From the NCBI RefSeq assembly GCF_019973375.1, contig NZ_BPTV01000001.1, positions 1,939,104 through 2,003,103 on the forward strand: 64,000 nucleotides of DNA. Reading direction: 5' to 3'. Positions within the stretch are counted from its first letter, which is position 1, and every line of letters begins with the position of its first letter. The position numbers and the translations under genes are program-made. A model generated the notes under the pieces. The model saw nothing but the letters and a program-made list of their open reading frames with translations. It was not told the DNA's origin and did not search any database. Of this stretch, positions 35,463-43,678 are shown one piece after another. This DNA is from Prevotella lacticifex. Its GTDB lineage: Bacteria; Bacteroidota; Bacteroidia; Bacteroidales; Bacteroidaceae.

Positions 35463-35901
35463 ATTCCTCCTCCGCATTAAAGCATGGGCAGGCCTTCACC
35501 CACTCAGCAGTTTCTATCTTTCCGTCGTGGTTCAAGTCGGGCGAGAGGTCTCGGTGGCCGCAGATACGGGCTCCGGGGTACTGCTTCTTGAGCTTCCGCA
35601 GCAGATCGGTGAGGGCTCTGCGCTGGGCCGGCGTGCGCGTGTCCTTAGCGGTCTTGCCGTCCTTGGCCACACCGCCGACATACACCACACCGATGCTGTT
35701 GGCGTTGTGACCATACACATGAGCGCCCACCTCGTTAACGGGACGGCCCTCATGGACGCTGCCGTCACGATACACCACGTAGTGGTAGCCTATCTTCTTC
35801 CAGCCGCGGGCCCGGTGCATCCTGTCAATGTCGGCCACGGTCACGTCACGCCCCTCGGGTGTGGCGGTGCAGTGTACTACAATCAGATTAATTTTTCTCA
35901 T
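35449..35901 (-). CDS. Endolysin: N-acetylmuramoyl-L-alanine amidase (Amidase_2 type)
   Basis: 150 aa from the ATG at 35901. The segment IVVHCTATPEGRDVTVADID with a later GWKKIGYHYVVYRDG and GHNANSIGVVYVGG follows the T7-lysozyme/PGRP fold. Zinc ligand candidates are His in VHCTA, His in GAHVYGHN and the Cys in KACPCF; CGHRDLSPD is the usual late motif. It cuts the amide between muramic acid and the stem peptide at lysis. It overlaps the holin gene by 14 bp and is followed by the spanin-like gene. Confidence 0.9.
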   Translation of the reverse strand: MRKINLIVVHCTATPEGRDVTVADIDRMHRARGWKKIGYHYVVYRDGSVHEGRPVNEVGAHVYGHNANSIGVVYVGGVAKDGKTAKDTRTPAQRRALTDLLRKLKKQYPGARICGHRDLSPDLNHDGKIETAEWVKACPCFNAEEEYEKL

Positions 35902-36154
35902 TGCTATGTTTGTTAAGTTCTTTATCCACATACTGCTTCACATCGTTCTTAACCTGTCCCATCTTTGTATTGATGGCGAGCGAGATGCCGAAGATGCTGG
36001 CAGCATAGACGAGTGCCTGGGCGATGTACCATAGCACGGAGTCCTCAATCTTGTAATGGTTCAGGAAGAAGCATATAAAGGCGAGGACGACGGCGGAGAC
36101 AATCATTATCACTGCCGTGGTGTACTGTATCTTTTCTTTCGTGTCCGGTGTCAT
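35888..36154 (-). CDS. Holin
   Basis: 88 aa with two hydrophobic helices (TTAVIMIVSAVVLAFICFF and LWYIAQALVYAASIFGISLA) and a charged C-terminus (KQYVDKELNKHSNEKN), the form of many phage holins. It is the first gene of the lysis set, 20 bases from its -7 box, with the amidase overlapping its 3' end. Pore-forming function is inferred from topology and position. Confidence 0.8.
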   Translation of the reverse strand: MTPDTKEKIQYTTAVIMIVSAVVLAFICFFLNHYKIEDSVLWYIAQALVYAASIFGISLAINTKMGQVKNDVKQYVDKELNKHSNEKN

Positions 36155-36180
36155 AACTGCTGTTTATTTTGATTACACGG

Positions 36181-36188
36181 CAAAGATA
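36181..36188 (-). promoter_or_regulatory. -7 box of the lysis operon
   Basis: TATCTTTG on the minus strand, 26 bases before the holin start. The -33 position has only a T-rich sequence, so the promoter may need an activator. Confidence 0.6.
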
Positions 36189-36212
36189 TATAATATGGTA
36201 CGGGCATAAAAA

Positions 36213-36250
36213 TACGGCACCACAGCCACCGTCTGGGCCATGATGCCGTA
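36213..36250 (-). terminator. Terminator between the DGR operon and lysis operon
   Basis: Arms TACGGCA and TGCCGTA, then TTTTTAT on the minus strand, directly before the lysis promoter. Confidence 0.75.
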
Positions 36251-36274
36251 CTGAATATAGATGGAATGGAAAAG

Positions 36275-36670
36275 CTACCCCTTGATGCCCAGCCATTGGC
36301 GGGCCTTGTCTGCCGCAGCGTCGGCGAAGGTGCAGTACTCCTTCCACTTCTCTGCATACTCCTCCGGGGAGGTCTGGTAGTGGCGCTGCAGTGCGAGTTC
36401 CTCGCTTAGCTCATACTTCGTGCGCATGATGGCGTTGGCCACGTCATGCAGGTTGGTGATGTCCGGGCACTCGCGAATATAGCCGCCGTCGTTCTCCTCG
36501 CCCTCGTACTGATAGGCCTTGAACGGTGCAGGTGCGTTCTCGGCTCCTTCCTGTTTCTCTGGCTGATAGTTCTCGATGACCGTCTCATTTGGATAGAGCA
36601 TCACTCTACCCTCATCGTACTTCATAATTGTGCGCTGCTCTCTGTAAACAGCCTTGTGTAGTTCACTCAT
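36275..36670 (-). CDS. Phage protein after the DGR, unknown (tail fibre assembly candidate)
   Basis: 131 aa. The first half is extended and charged (MKYDEGRVMLYPNETVIENY and EGEENDGGYIRE); the second half is helical (DVANAIMRTKYELSEELALQ and ADKARQWLGIKG). Such an arrangement is seen in tail fibre assembly proteins, but I do not recognise the family. It is the last gene of the tail fibre/DGR transcription unit. Confidence 0.5.
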   Translation of the reverse strand: MSELHKAVYREQRTIMKYDEGRVMLYPNETVIENYQPEKQEGAENAPAPFKAYQYEGEENDGGYIRECPDITNLHDVANAIMRTKYELSEELALQRHYQTSPEEYAEKWKEYCTFADAAADKARQWLGIKG

Positions 36671-36681
36671 AGCTCTTGTAT

Positions 36682-37107
36682 TTATGTAAATTTAAAGAAT
36701 GTCTGTCCGTTCTTACCCTGAAACTGCTGTACCACGGTAGGACTCGGCAAATCCTCTTTCGAGAAGTCATTCAACGCCTGGTCGATGAGAATCTTCGAGC
36801 CGGTGTAGCTGTAATATTCCGCATCGACGAGCGTAGGATTGCCCTGCGCGTCGCGCAGCTTCTCAAACTCATAGTGTTCATAGACTTCACCGCTCTCGCT
36901 GGTCCGCTCCTCGGTCTTGATAATCTTCTTGAAGCGGATGGCAAGCACCTTGCCCGGCTGCTGTTGCAGCACATCCCGAATCTGACCGTTGGAATCTTGT
37001 ACCTTCACTGATACCTGCGTCTTCTCAATCTTCGAGTCTTCGATGAGATAGTCAACGAGATAGATTTTCTTATTCCACGTATGTGGTTCACCCCCCCCCG
37101 TTAACAT
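36682..37107 (-). CDS. Protein overlapping the reverse transcriptase 3' end, unknown
   Basis: 141 aa. The only ATG (37107) lies inside the reverse transcriptase gene, giving a 20-bp overlap that spans a G9 tract. The protein is mixed alpha/beta with KVLAIRFKKIIKTEERT and ends FQGKNGQTFFKFT. Deletion of one G in the tract would fuse it in frame to the reverse transcriptase. It does not look like the usual four-helix DGR accessory protein Avd. It may be a DGR accessory factor or an unrelated tail gene. Confidence 0.55.
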   Translation of the reverse strand: MLTGGGEPHTWNKKIYLVDYLIEDSKIEKTQVSVKVQDSNGQIRDVLQQQPGKVLAIRFKKIIKTEERTSESGEVYEHYEFEKLRDAQGNPTLVDAEYYSYTGSKILIDQALNDFSKEDLPSPTVVQQFQGKNGQTFFKFT

Positions 37108-38338
37108 TTAATAACATTTTGCAGATTGATGAGAATTTTACTTTCTGCGTTGACACCATCCCCTGAAAAGGAGCCTTGATGCGACGTCGTTTGATAATCT
37201 TTCCTAAGCTATTTTCCATTCCTATACTTTTGAATAAATGAATACAGTCAGCATGTTTTGCATAGCCGAAACGTGATGCTTGCGCCACGCGCACCTCCTC
37301 TTCCGACTTACCCTGTTTGAAAAGTCTGGCCACATGCCGGCAGAGGTCTTGTTTATTGCGCTTGCCCAGCATTACGCGGTCGTGATAGAAAACATACCCC
37401 ACAATACGGATACCCGTCCATGTAGGCCGGACATTGTAGTCCCTGTTGACAATGACGTGATAGTCCCTTGCCAGGATCATGATGGCAAGAACCTTCACAA
37501 TGCCGAGCACTGCCTTGTCAGCGTGCCTGATAATGATGTTGTCAACGAATCGGGAATAATGCGGCAGACCGTCCTCGACGTACCTCCTGAATTTCTCAGC
37601 AAGAAAGGCAGGTCCCTTGCACAGGTCGGCATAATCATCTGGCGTGGATGCCGTCACAATCCTTGCCTCGATGTACTTTCTCGTCCAAAGAGCCAGTTTG
37701 TCAGGATCCCTGCCAATATCAAAGAACCGCATGACAAGCCTGTCGAAGTCGGCAAGGTAGAGTTGTCCGAAAATCTGGCTTACCTTGATGCCCAGCGGTG
37801 CGCCGTGCATGTAACTATCAACAATCTTATAGAGAACTCTCTGTAGCCTTCCCGGTTTCACCTTGCGTGAAATCTGCCTTTTGAGGATAGCATGGTCCAT
37901 AAGCGGGAAGTAATGGTGAGCGTCCATCGACAGATAATACATGCATTCTTGCTGCGTATTAGCAAAAAGTTCGTTGCGTATAGAGCGAAGCAAGGCTTTC
38001 TGTCCCATATTAGGGCGGACGGCCGGTACCTGCCAGGCGATGTAGTCATACAGGCTTGTTTCGTAGGGCCGCACGGCGGCAGCTTCAAGCACATGGTCTT
38101 CGATGGGCGCCTTAGCAAGTTTGCGTGGCTTTCGCTCGAAGACCCTTTTCTCTATATACGGGGACGGTTGCCACGACTCATCATCCAACTCGTGCAGGAC
38201 ACGGTTAAGATTCTCTTCAAGGCATTTTTCATACCGCTTGATATTCTTGCGGTGGTTCTTACCATCGGAGAAACTTTCCCATGCGCCGCGGACATTCGCA
38301 GGCGTAGCATCCGTTCCCAAGTCATGGATACGTCTCAT
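37088..38338 (-). CDS. Diversity-generating retroelement reverse transcriptase
   Basis: 416 aa. It copies template-repeat RNA with errors at adenines and the product replaces the variable region. Visible motifs: fingers region KPRKLAKAPIEDHVLEAA (70-87), catalytic Asp in LSMDAHHYFPLMDH at 139, the DGR-type GIKVSQ at 183-188, and thumb-side GIRIVGYVF at 309-317. The active-site box reads FVDN at 264-267, so Asn stands in place of the usual second Asp of YxDD. Sixteen adenine-specific changes in the variable region show that retrohoming worked in this lineage. It ends in a G9 tract. Confidence 0.93.
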   Translation of the reverse strand: MRRIHDLGTDATPANVRGAWESFSDGKNHRKNIKRYEKCLEENLNRVLHELDDESWQPSPYIEKRVFERKPRKLAKAPIEDHVLEAAAVRPYETSLYDYIAWQVPAVRPNMGQKALLRSIRNELFANTQQECMYYLSMDAHHYFPLMDHAILKRQISRKVKPGRLQRVLYKIVDSYMHGAPLGIKVSQIFGQLYLADFDRLVMRFFDIGRDPDKLALWTRKYIEARIVTASTPDDYADLCKGPAFLAEKFRRYVEDGLPHYSRFVDNIIIRHADKAVLGIVKVLAIMILARDYHVIVNRDYNVRPTWTGIRIVGYVFYHDRVMLGKRNKQDLCRHVARLFKQGKSEEEVRVAQASRFGYAKHADCIHLFKSIGMENSLGKIIKRRRIKAPFQGMVSTQKVKFSSICKMLLNVNGGG

Positions 38339-38544
38339 GATGGGTTCTTTGGATTGAATTGTAAGTTTGTCGGGATCTTGTGTCGGGGTCTATCGGTGCA
38401 GGACGCACCTTGTGTTTGCTGTGCAGTCTGCAATACCTGCACGACGGGTATGACGCTCACGCTATAGGCTACGAGTCTCGCCGCCATCTTTCTATGTGTT
38501 TTCCCAATGGGGAAGGCTCATTCCTCGTCTCGAAGTTATAAGTA

Positions 38545-38670
38545 TCGTTGAGGGCAGCCCCGTTGTTCACCCTGGCATTCCCGGGACCATTGTTGCCATT
38601 GAGACACCCAACGCCCGCATTGCCGCCATTGTTCGCAGTGCCGAGAGCAAAAAGGCCGCGAAGGCCGGAG
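38545..38670 (-). repeat. DGR template repeat (TR)
   Basis: 126 bp matching the variable region at 38959-39084. Of 23 adenines on the minus strand, 16 are changed in the variable region; all 103 other positions are identical. The TR is rich in AAC/AAT codons (NNGG, NGNN, VNNG when translated in frame), the typical way to maximise diversity. It lies between the target gene and the reverse transcriptase, on the same strand. Confidence 0.95.
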
Positions 38671-38798
38671 CTGAGGAAATCCGCCTGCAAGTGGAATTTC
38701 CGACTTGCGTTTGCAAAATTACAACTTTTCCGTGAAACAGCATGTCAAAGAACGATTTTATTTTATCTGTTGTTGCAAATATTATAGTTAACGAAAAG

Positions 38799-38806
38799 CA
38801 AAGATA
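38799..38806 (-). promoter_or_regulatory. -7 box for the TR/reverse transcriptase transcript
   Basis: TATCTTTG on the minus strand, about 130 bases before the TR. No clear -33 TTTG is seen. It would allow separate expression of TR RNA and reverse transcriptase. Confidence 0.5.
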
Positions 38807-38844
38807 CCCCTTGCGGCTTCGCCGCCACTCGTTCCTCGTGGCGG

Positions 38845-38869
38845 AGCCGTGCCCTTTGGGGGCACGGCT
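38845..38869 (-). other. Hairpin downstream of the variable region
   Basis: Perfect 10-bp arms AGCCGTGCCC and GGGCACGGCT, with a second stem GCCAC/GTGGC next to it. Hairpins or cruciforms just after the variable region are known to aid target recognition in studied DGRs; a terminator role is the alternative. Confidence 0.55.
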
Positions 38870-38915
38870 GGTGTGCTTTGTTTCCTTTCGTCCGCAGCTG
38901 TCCGCTGTGGTCCGC

Positions 38916-40319
38916 TTACGCTTGCCAGAAAGGCTCCGTGTCCCAGTCCTCAGCTGCTTCGCAGAGGGCAGCCCCGCTGTCCACCCAGGCATGCCCGGGA
39001 CCACTGTAGCCAGCGAGACACCCAACGCCCGCAACGCCGCCACCGTCCGCAGGGCCGAGAGCAAAAAGGCCGCGAAGGCCGGAGGTAAGGCCATTATGAT
39101 AGAATCCGTCAGCGAAGAAAGTCGATTCACTTCCGCCGAACAGCGTCGGGAACATCAGCAGCTTAGCCTGACTCATCCGTTTCCCGAAATACCAGCCTTC
39201 ATCCATTGCCGGTATTGTTCCTATCTGACGCATGCCCGACGTGGTATCGGTAACGACAGGTGTCTTATCCCAAATGCGTTGAGCGAAGACGTTGATAGTT
39301 TTGTCGGCGTTGTATGTGATGTTGCAGCCGTGCAACATTACCCAGAGGTAATGATAGAAGTTCTTTAGTCCGTAGAAGCACGGGATATTCTTAATAGTGA
39401 GTTTCACCGTGCTGCCATCCTTGACATCGTAGCTGAATACGCCTGTGGCATCGCCCTTATCGGCAAGAGCATCGATGTCAAGCGTAGCATATTGATTGCC
39501 GAACGATGTATTCACATTATCGATACCCATTCCAAGACCGCCCTGACGCAGTCCGTCTTTTGTCAGTGTGGCATTATATGGAGCCTGGATGTTACGGTTA
39601 TGGAAGATGATACGGCAGAGCATGCCGATGACATAGATAACCGGGAACATCGACGCTCCCCACCTGTCTCCATTCTTCTCAGCGTATTTCTGCAAGTTGT
39701 TCTCTGGTACATTGACGACTGGTTTGCCAAGCAGCGTATTCCAAGCAGCATCGTTATCAGCCACATTGTTGCCGCCACGGTACTGCGCCGTCCGATTGCA
39801 GTAACTTACGAGGATGTTGTTCGTGCGGTCGAGGGCGGACGCTCCGGAACAGGCGATACTAAAGACAGGTATCTTATAGTTCCATCGTCCTGACATTGGA
39901 GCCATAGATACCGCCTCGTAGTCAAACACATCATCTTCCCACTGTGCATAATAGAACGGGATGCCCGTTCCCCACTGGTAGTGCCCCATAGAGCCATCGA
40001 GTTTAGCCGCGCCACCGTTGTCGAACTTGAAGTGCGTATCGGAGGCGAGCTTACGCCGCGAGTGGTCGTTCTGTACCAGATAGCCGCCAAGGCCTAAGAT
40101 GCTTGGCAGCTGCGCCAGCATCTGCAGATCACCTATCGGCTCACCCTCCGTCGATGAGCTGTCCTTGCGCCATCGGCAGCCACAATAGGGTATCTTACTC
40201 TGTACTGCTGAGATGGGCACCCTGCCCACCTTGTTGGCCACAGGATCGTAGCCGAACATTCGGATATTCGCGTTGATGTCGGCGAAATCCTCGATTTCAT
40301 TAATTTTCGTTCCGTCCAT
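38916..40319 (-). CDS. DGR target: tail protein with variable C-type-lectin-like C-terminus
   Basis: 467 aa. The C-terminal part has the form seen in DGR targets: SGLRGLFALG, then variable positions set in a conserved frame (GVAGVGCL, SGPGHAWV) and ending DTEPFWQA. Residues about 412-454 are encoded by the variable region. Against the template they differ at 12 residues, mostly Asn replaced by Asp, Gly, Val, Ala, Tyr, Ser, His or Cys. The N-terminal 400 residues probably form the fibre or receptor-binding body. It is the last gene of the tail-fibre operon, so it likely contacts the host receptor. Confidence 0.9.
   Translation of the reverse strand: MDGTKINEIEDFADINANIRMFGYDPVANKVGRVPISAVQSKIPYCGCRWRKDSSSTEGEPIGDLQMLAQLPSILGLGGYLVQNDHSRRKLASDTHFKFDNGGAAKLDGSMGHYQWGTGIPFYYAQWEDDVFDYEAVSMAPMSGRWNYKIPVFSIACSGASALDRTNNILVSYCNRTAQYRGGNNVADNDAAWNTLLGKPVVNVPENNLQKYAEKNGDRWGASMFPVIYVIGMLCRIIFHNRNIQAPYNATLTKDGLRQGGLGMGIDNVNTSFGNQYATLDIDALADKGDATGVFSYDVKDGSTVKLTIKNIPCFYGLKNFYHYLWVMLHGCNITYNADKTINVFAQRIWDKTPVVTDTTSGMRQIGTIPAMDEGWYFGKRMSQAKLLMFPTLFGGSESTFFADGFYHNGLTSGLRGLFALGPADGGGVAGVGCLAGYSGPGHAWVDSGAALCEAAEDWDTEPFWQA
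38959..39084 (-). repeat. DGR variable region (VR) in the target gene
   Basis: Matches the TR over 126 bp with 16 differences: nine A to G, four A to T and three A to C on the coding strand, and none elsewhere. A 12-bp GC-rich stretch GGGGCTGCCCTC near its 3' end is identical and may be the start of mutagenic homology. Confidence 0.95.
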
Positions 40320-40333
40320 AATTAATATTACTT

Positions 40334-42406
40334 TTATTCACCTGTAAATAAGCCCTCTATTGCATACCATGAGCCACCAATACTCTTGAACTTCACCAAG
40401 TCGTTCATTTGTATCTTGACAGATGTACCTATGAAGTCTGTAAAATTTATCCATTTCTCCTCGACAGTCGTTACCATCTTCGTGTCATTCAAACTCGAAG
40501 CTCCGCACAACAATGCATTCCTCACATTCTGTTTGACATAAAAATGATCTGTTGCCTCTGCGCAAAGAACATACACGTTGTGTGCTTCAACTGACATTCG
40601 TGTGTCTGCAATCATGTGCTTGCAGAAAATGGTGATTTCCAGACCATCGTAATCTGAGGCTTTTGGTAACTTAAAGAAATTGCCATGGATGCTGCCAGGC
40701 TCGTCCACGAAGAACGTGGTAGCAGGTTCTTTCTTGGGATCAATGACATACGTTGTCATTGTCGAGGTGAAGACAACAGTCTTAGTCCTCCCATACAACA
40801 AATTAGCCGAGACTGTACCACTGACATCAACGTCATGAAACTTGCCGCCAATGGCTTCCATACCAACAGCTCTCATTTTGCCGGTAAGGAAATTCAGATA
40901 AAGGTTAGGGTTAAAGTCCCCGTCCCCATCAGGATTTCCGTCATAAGCTTCATAACTGGCTGTTTTCCCGACTGAATCAACACCCTGCTGAGACATCATA
41001 AGATGATCGGCGAAGACAGCATCACCGATTTTCCCGAATTTAACCATCAAAAGTTCCGCCAGCAGCAAAGGCACTTTCTGTTGTTGCTTCCATGCTGTAT
41101 TGCTGCTCGACGGTTCATTGTTAAGCAATGTACCCTCCTTGGCAGGATAATAGTAGAACTGATCGCTGCCGTGGCTCACAAGCGGCACGACCTGGGCTGT
41201 TCTGACATACGACACACCAGATTGCCACTCTCCTGCATAGTACATCATCGGACCGACTCCGCCTGTCTGACCAGGCTTGCCTTGCTCTCCAGTCAGCCGC
41301 ATATATGTCGGCTGACCGTCCTTTGTCGTCGTGTCGCTGTATTTCTGCACTTGCATCCACAGATAAGGGAACGATGACGTGGTCGCCATTGGCGCGTCGG
41401 CCCAGCTGCTGCGTCCTAACGGGGTAGGAGCTGCCAGTGGTGAGGATGTTGTCAAGGCCGAGGAGATGTTGAAACGGTAGTCCGTCCATGCACCTCCGTT
41501 GCCCTTCTCACCCACGATCCGCACTGCTACGCCCCAGGTCTTTCCGCCGTCTTCACTTGTGCGCATCCAGATATCGCCGGTGGCGAATGGCGAATGCCAG
41601 TTCGTCTTGCCGTCAACGGAGTATTGTGCCGTCACGGTCTTGCCATCCTCACCTGTCAGGCGGACGTAGGAATATTCATGGCCATATAATATTGCCGTCC
41701 CTGTCGGCAGGTTCTTACGCTCCATCCGCATCCAGAGATAAGGGTAGTCCGTATTAGGCACCTGAGGAGCATCCGTCCAAGTTGTAGACTTCAGATTGCC
41801 AGGAACGGTGTATGCGTCTTTCGTCGTCTTATCCTTGCTCAGATTAAAGGTATAGTCGGTATATTCACCGTCTGTACCTTTCTCACCTACAATGCGGAAC
41901 CAACTGCCATATGCAGCGTCGGTGCTTGATTTTGTGCGCATCCACTCATCGCCATCATTGTAGCTATCATGGATATTCGACTCATCTGGTTTCGTCGAGG
42001 TTCCTCCGATAAAGATAATTTCTCTACTGGGACAGTACTGTGCCAGCACACTTGTACCATTCACGCCGTTTACGACGGGCGAGATGGTACAGACAGCGAG
42101 CACGTCTTCGTCTATTAGTTCAATAATAACGGCTTTGGTACTACCCTTTGGCATAACTATGGTGGCTGGATTGTCATTTATATACTTACCTTCCGTTGCA
42201 TTGCCAAAGCACAGATGACCATCAAACGTACACATTTCCCGCTCACTGCCGACAGTCATGTATGCCGTGAGAGTAACACTCACGTCACTGTCAGTAACAT
42301 TCGGGTTGGTATTGGAGCAGACTATGGAATATACCACCGCGTCGTTGCCTGGTTTACCATCCTTAGGAGCGGGATAGAGCTTATCTAATGCTGTAACTCC
42401 AATCAT
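40334..42406 (-). CDS. Tail fibre protein with repeated domains
   Basis: 690 aa. It contains two similar modules of about 100 residues, recognisable by GEKGTDGEYTDYTFNLS / GEKGNGGAWTDYRFNIS and YLWMRMERK / YLWMQVQKY. A short collagen-like GEQGKPGQTGG links to a C-terminal part with a beta-rich shaft. The repeats and Gly-rich linkers fit a trimeric fibre. It lies 14 bp upstream of the DGR target and 2 bp after the preceding gene, in one operon. Confidence 0.75.
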   Translation of the reverse strand: MIGVTALDKLYPAPKDGKPGNDAVVYSIVCSNTNPNVTDSDVSVTLTAYMTVGSEREMCTFDGHLCFGNATEGKYINDNPATIVMPKGSTKAVIIELIDEDVLAVCTISPVVNGVNGTSVLAQYCPSREIIFIGGTSTKPDESNIHDSYNDGDEWMRTKSSTDAAYGSWFRIVGEKGTDGEYTDYTFNLSKDKTTKDAYTVPGNLKSTTWTDAPQVPNTDYPYLWMRMERKNLPTGTAILYGHEYSYVRLTGEDGKTVTAQYSVDGKTNWHSPFATGDIWMRTSEDGGKTWGVAVRIVGEKGNGGAWTDYRFNISSALTTSSPLAAPTPLGRSSWADAPMATTSSFPYLWMQVQKYSDTTTKDGQPTYMRLTGEQGKPGQTGGVGPMMYYAGEWQSGVSYVRTAQVVPLVSHGSDQFYYYPAKEGTLLNNEPSSSNTAWKQQQKVPLLLAELLMVKFGKIGDAVFADHLMMSQQGVDSVGKTASYEAYDGNPDGDGDFNPNLYLNFLTGKMRAVGMEAIGGKFHDVDVSGTVSANLLYGRTKTVVFTSTMTTYVIDPKKEPATTFFVDEPGSIHGNFFKLPKASDYDGLEITIFCKHMIADTRMSVEAHNVYVLCAEATDHFYVKQNVRNALLCGASSLNDTKMVTTVEEKWINFTDFIGTSVKIQMNDLVKFKSIGGSWYAIEGLFTGE

Positions 42407-42408
42407 AG

Positions 42409-43455
42409 TTATCTCTTAGCATGAATGCGTACGGCGACACCTTTGTGCTTATCGATGTTGTCGTAAGTAAGCGTTTTCTCCGTCAAGTCAGTAATTTCGT
42501 TACCGTCGTTATCCGTGAACGTAAAGTCGAACGTCCACCCCTCGGAGAGTTTGCCGGTTGCCCGTTCATAAACCTTGGGGTTGTACGTAACCGTCTGTCC
42601 TACATTCACACTCTGCGAGGGGATGCTGCGTCCGATGTCGATATAGAACGGATCGTGGATATCCGTAGCCTCTGCAGTACCGATATAGGTCTGGTTGTTG
42701 TAGTTTGCCAAACAGCGGAACAGCTCCGAGCCTTCAACACCGGCATTATACAGCTTCAAGACATTTCCGTTCACCTCCTGAATGCTGGCGATGGTAGTCA
42801 TATTCTTCCATGTTCCATTCTCATTGCGCTGCCATTGATATTGTGCGCCATCCACATTCAATCCGCTGCGCTGCAGGTTGGCAGTGTACTGGATCCAGTC
42901 GTTGTCGTTTGACAGCACGTTGTCGCCGCTGCCATCCGCTCCCGTACAGGTGACGAGTACCTTGAAGCTGTCGCCAGCTGATGCCTGAATGGGAATGAGC
43001 TGGTCGCACACGAAGTTTAGTCCGTTGTATGAGCTCTTGTAGTAGATGTGCTTATCGCTCTTATACTTATCTGTAAGATTACCCTTTATCTTCAATGCCG
43101 GGAATGTTTTACCATTGGAATCTACAGTGGTCAACTCGAAATAATTTTTCCAGATATCCTTCACCTTACCATTCTGGAGGATGCCACCCTCCTCAGTGAT
43201 GTTGCCGATATACCACTGTTGGCCAGCCGTCTCCGGCACAATGATGTCGCCGCGCTTCGTGCTGTACGGACGCGGATACATCAAAGCAGGATGTTTCGTG
43301 AAGTCGGTGCCCACCACCTTACCCGTAGAGGGATTGTAATACTGCTCCAGTCCGACATTGGTCTCACCGTTGACCCACACGATACCCATACCAGGGGTGA
43401 GGGTATCACCATCATCGAAGGTATAGAGATTGTCAATTGCTGATATTGAGTTCAT
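42409..43455 (-). CDS. Tail-fibre operon protein, beta-rich
   Basis: 348 aa from the ATG at 43455, chosen because a start further up would overlap the previous gene. Beta-rich with Ig-like features: QYQWQRNENGTWKNMTTIAS and LFRCLANYNNQTYIGTA resemble an immunoglobulin-like fold used as a carbohydrate-binding decoration on virions. A structural tail role is likely from position. Confidence 0.6.
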   Translation of the reverse strand: MNSISAIDNLYTFDDGDTLTPGMGIVWVNGETNVGLEQYYNPSTGKVVGTDFTKHPALMYPRPYSTKRGDIIVPETAGQQWYIGNITEEGGILQNGKVKDIWKNYFELTTVDSNGKTFPALKIKGNLTDKYKSDKHIYYKSSYNGLNFVCDQLIPIQASAGDSFKVLVTCTGADGSGDNVLSNDNDWIQYTANLQRSGLNVDGAQYQWQRNENGTWKNMTTIASIQEVNGNVLKLYNAGVEGSELFRCLANYNNQTYIGTAEATDIHDPFYIDIGRSIPSQSVNVGQTVTYNPKVYERATGKLSEGWTFDFTFTDNDGNEITDLTEKTLTYDNIDKHKGVAVRIHAKR

Positions 43456-43466
43456 AATCGTATTGT

Positions 43467-43667
43467 TTACTTGTTCGTAATCTCTTTGATAGTTTTCTGT
43501 GCTTCCCACGCACTTACATACCGTGCACCCAGCTGTTTGGCTTCCTCTATGCCGAACACCTCCAAATCAGAGGTGTTCACCACATAGCCATGCTGCTCAT
43601 CACCGGTACGGAAATCAGTTAGGCCGAGCTGCCTTGCAAGATCGGCCGGAATAATGTAGTAATCCAT
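43467..43667 (-). CDS. Small tail-operon protein, unknown
   Basis: 66 aa, one short alpha/beta unit (MDYYIIPADLARQLGLTDFR) with an acidic middle. It lies between two larger tail genes with small spacings. Not recognised. Confidence 0.5.
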   Translation of the reverse strand: MDYYIIPADLARQLGLTDFRTGDEQHGYVVNTSDLEVFGIEEAKQLGARYVSAWEAQKTIKEITNK

Positions 43668-43678
43668 ATCTATTCGTT

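Noticed and set aside
37088..38338. Retron or group II intron reverse transcriptase
   Set aside because: The SQ box, neighbouring TR/VR pair and adenine-only changes identify a DGR; no msr/msd or intron domains are seen.
38469..38690. Open frame of 73 codons on the minus strand over the template repeat
   Set aside because: Explained by the TR being a copy of coding sequence; it is a template, not a gene.
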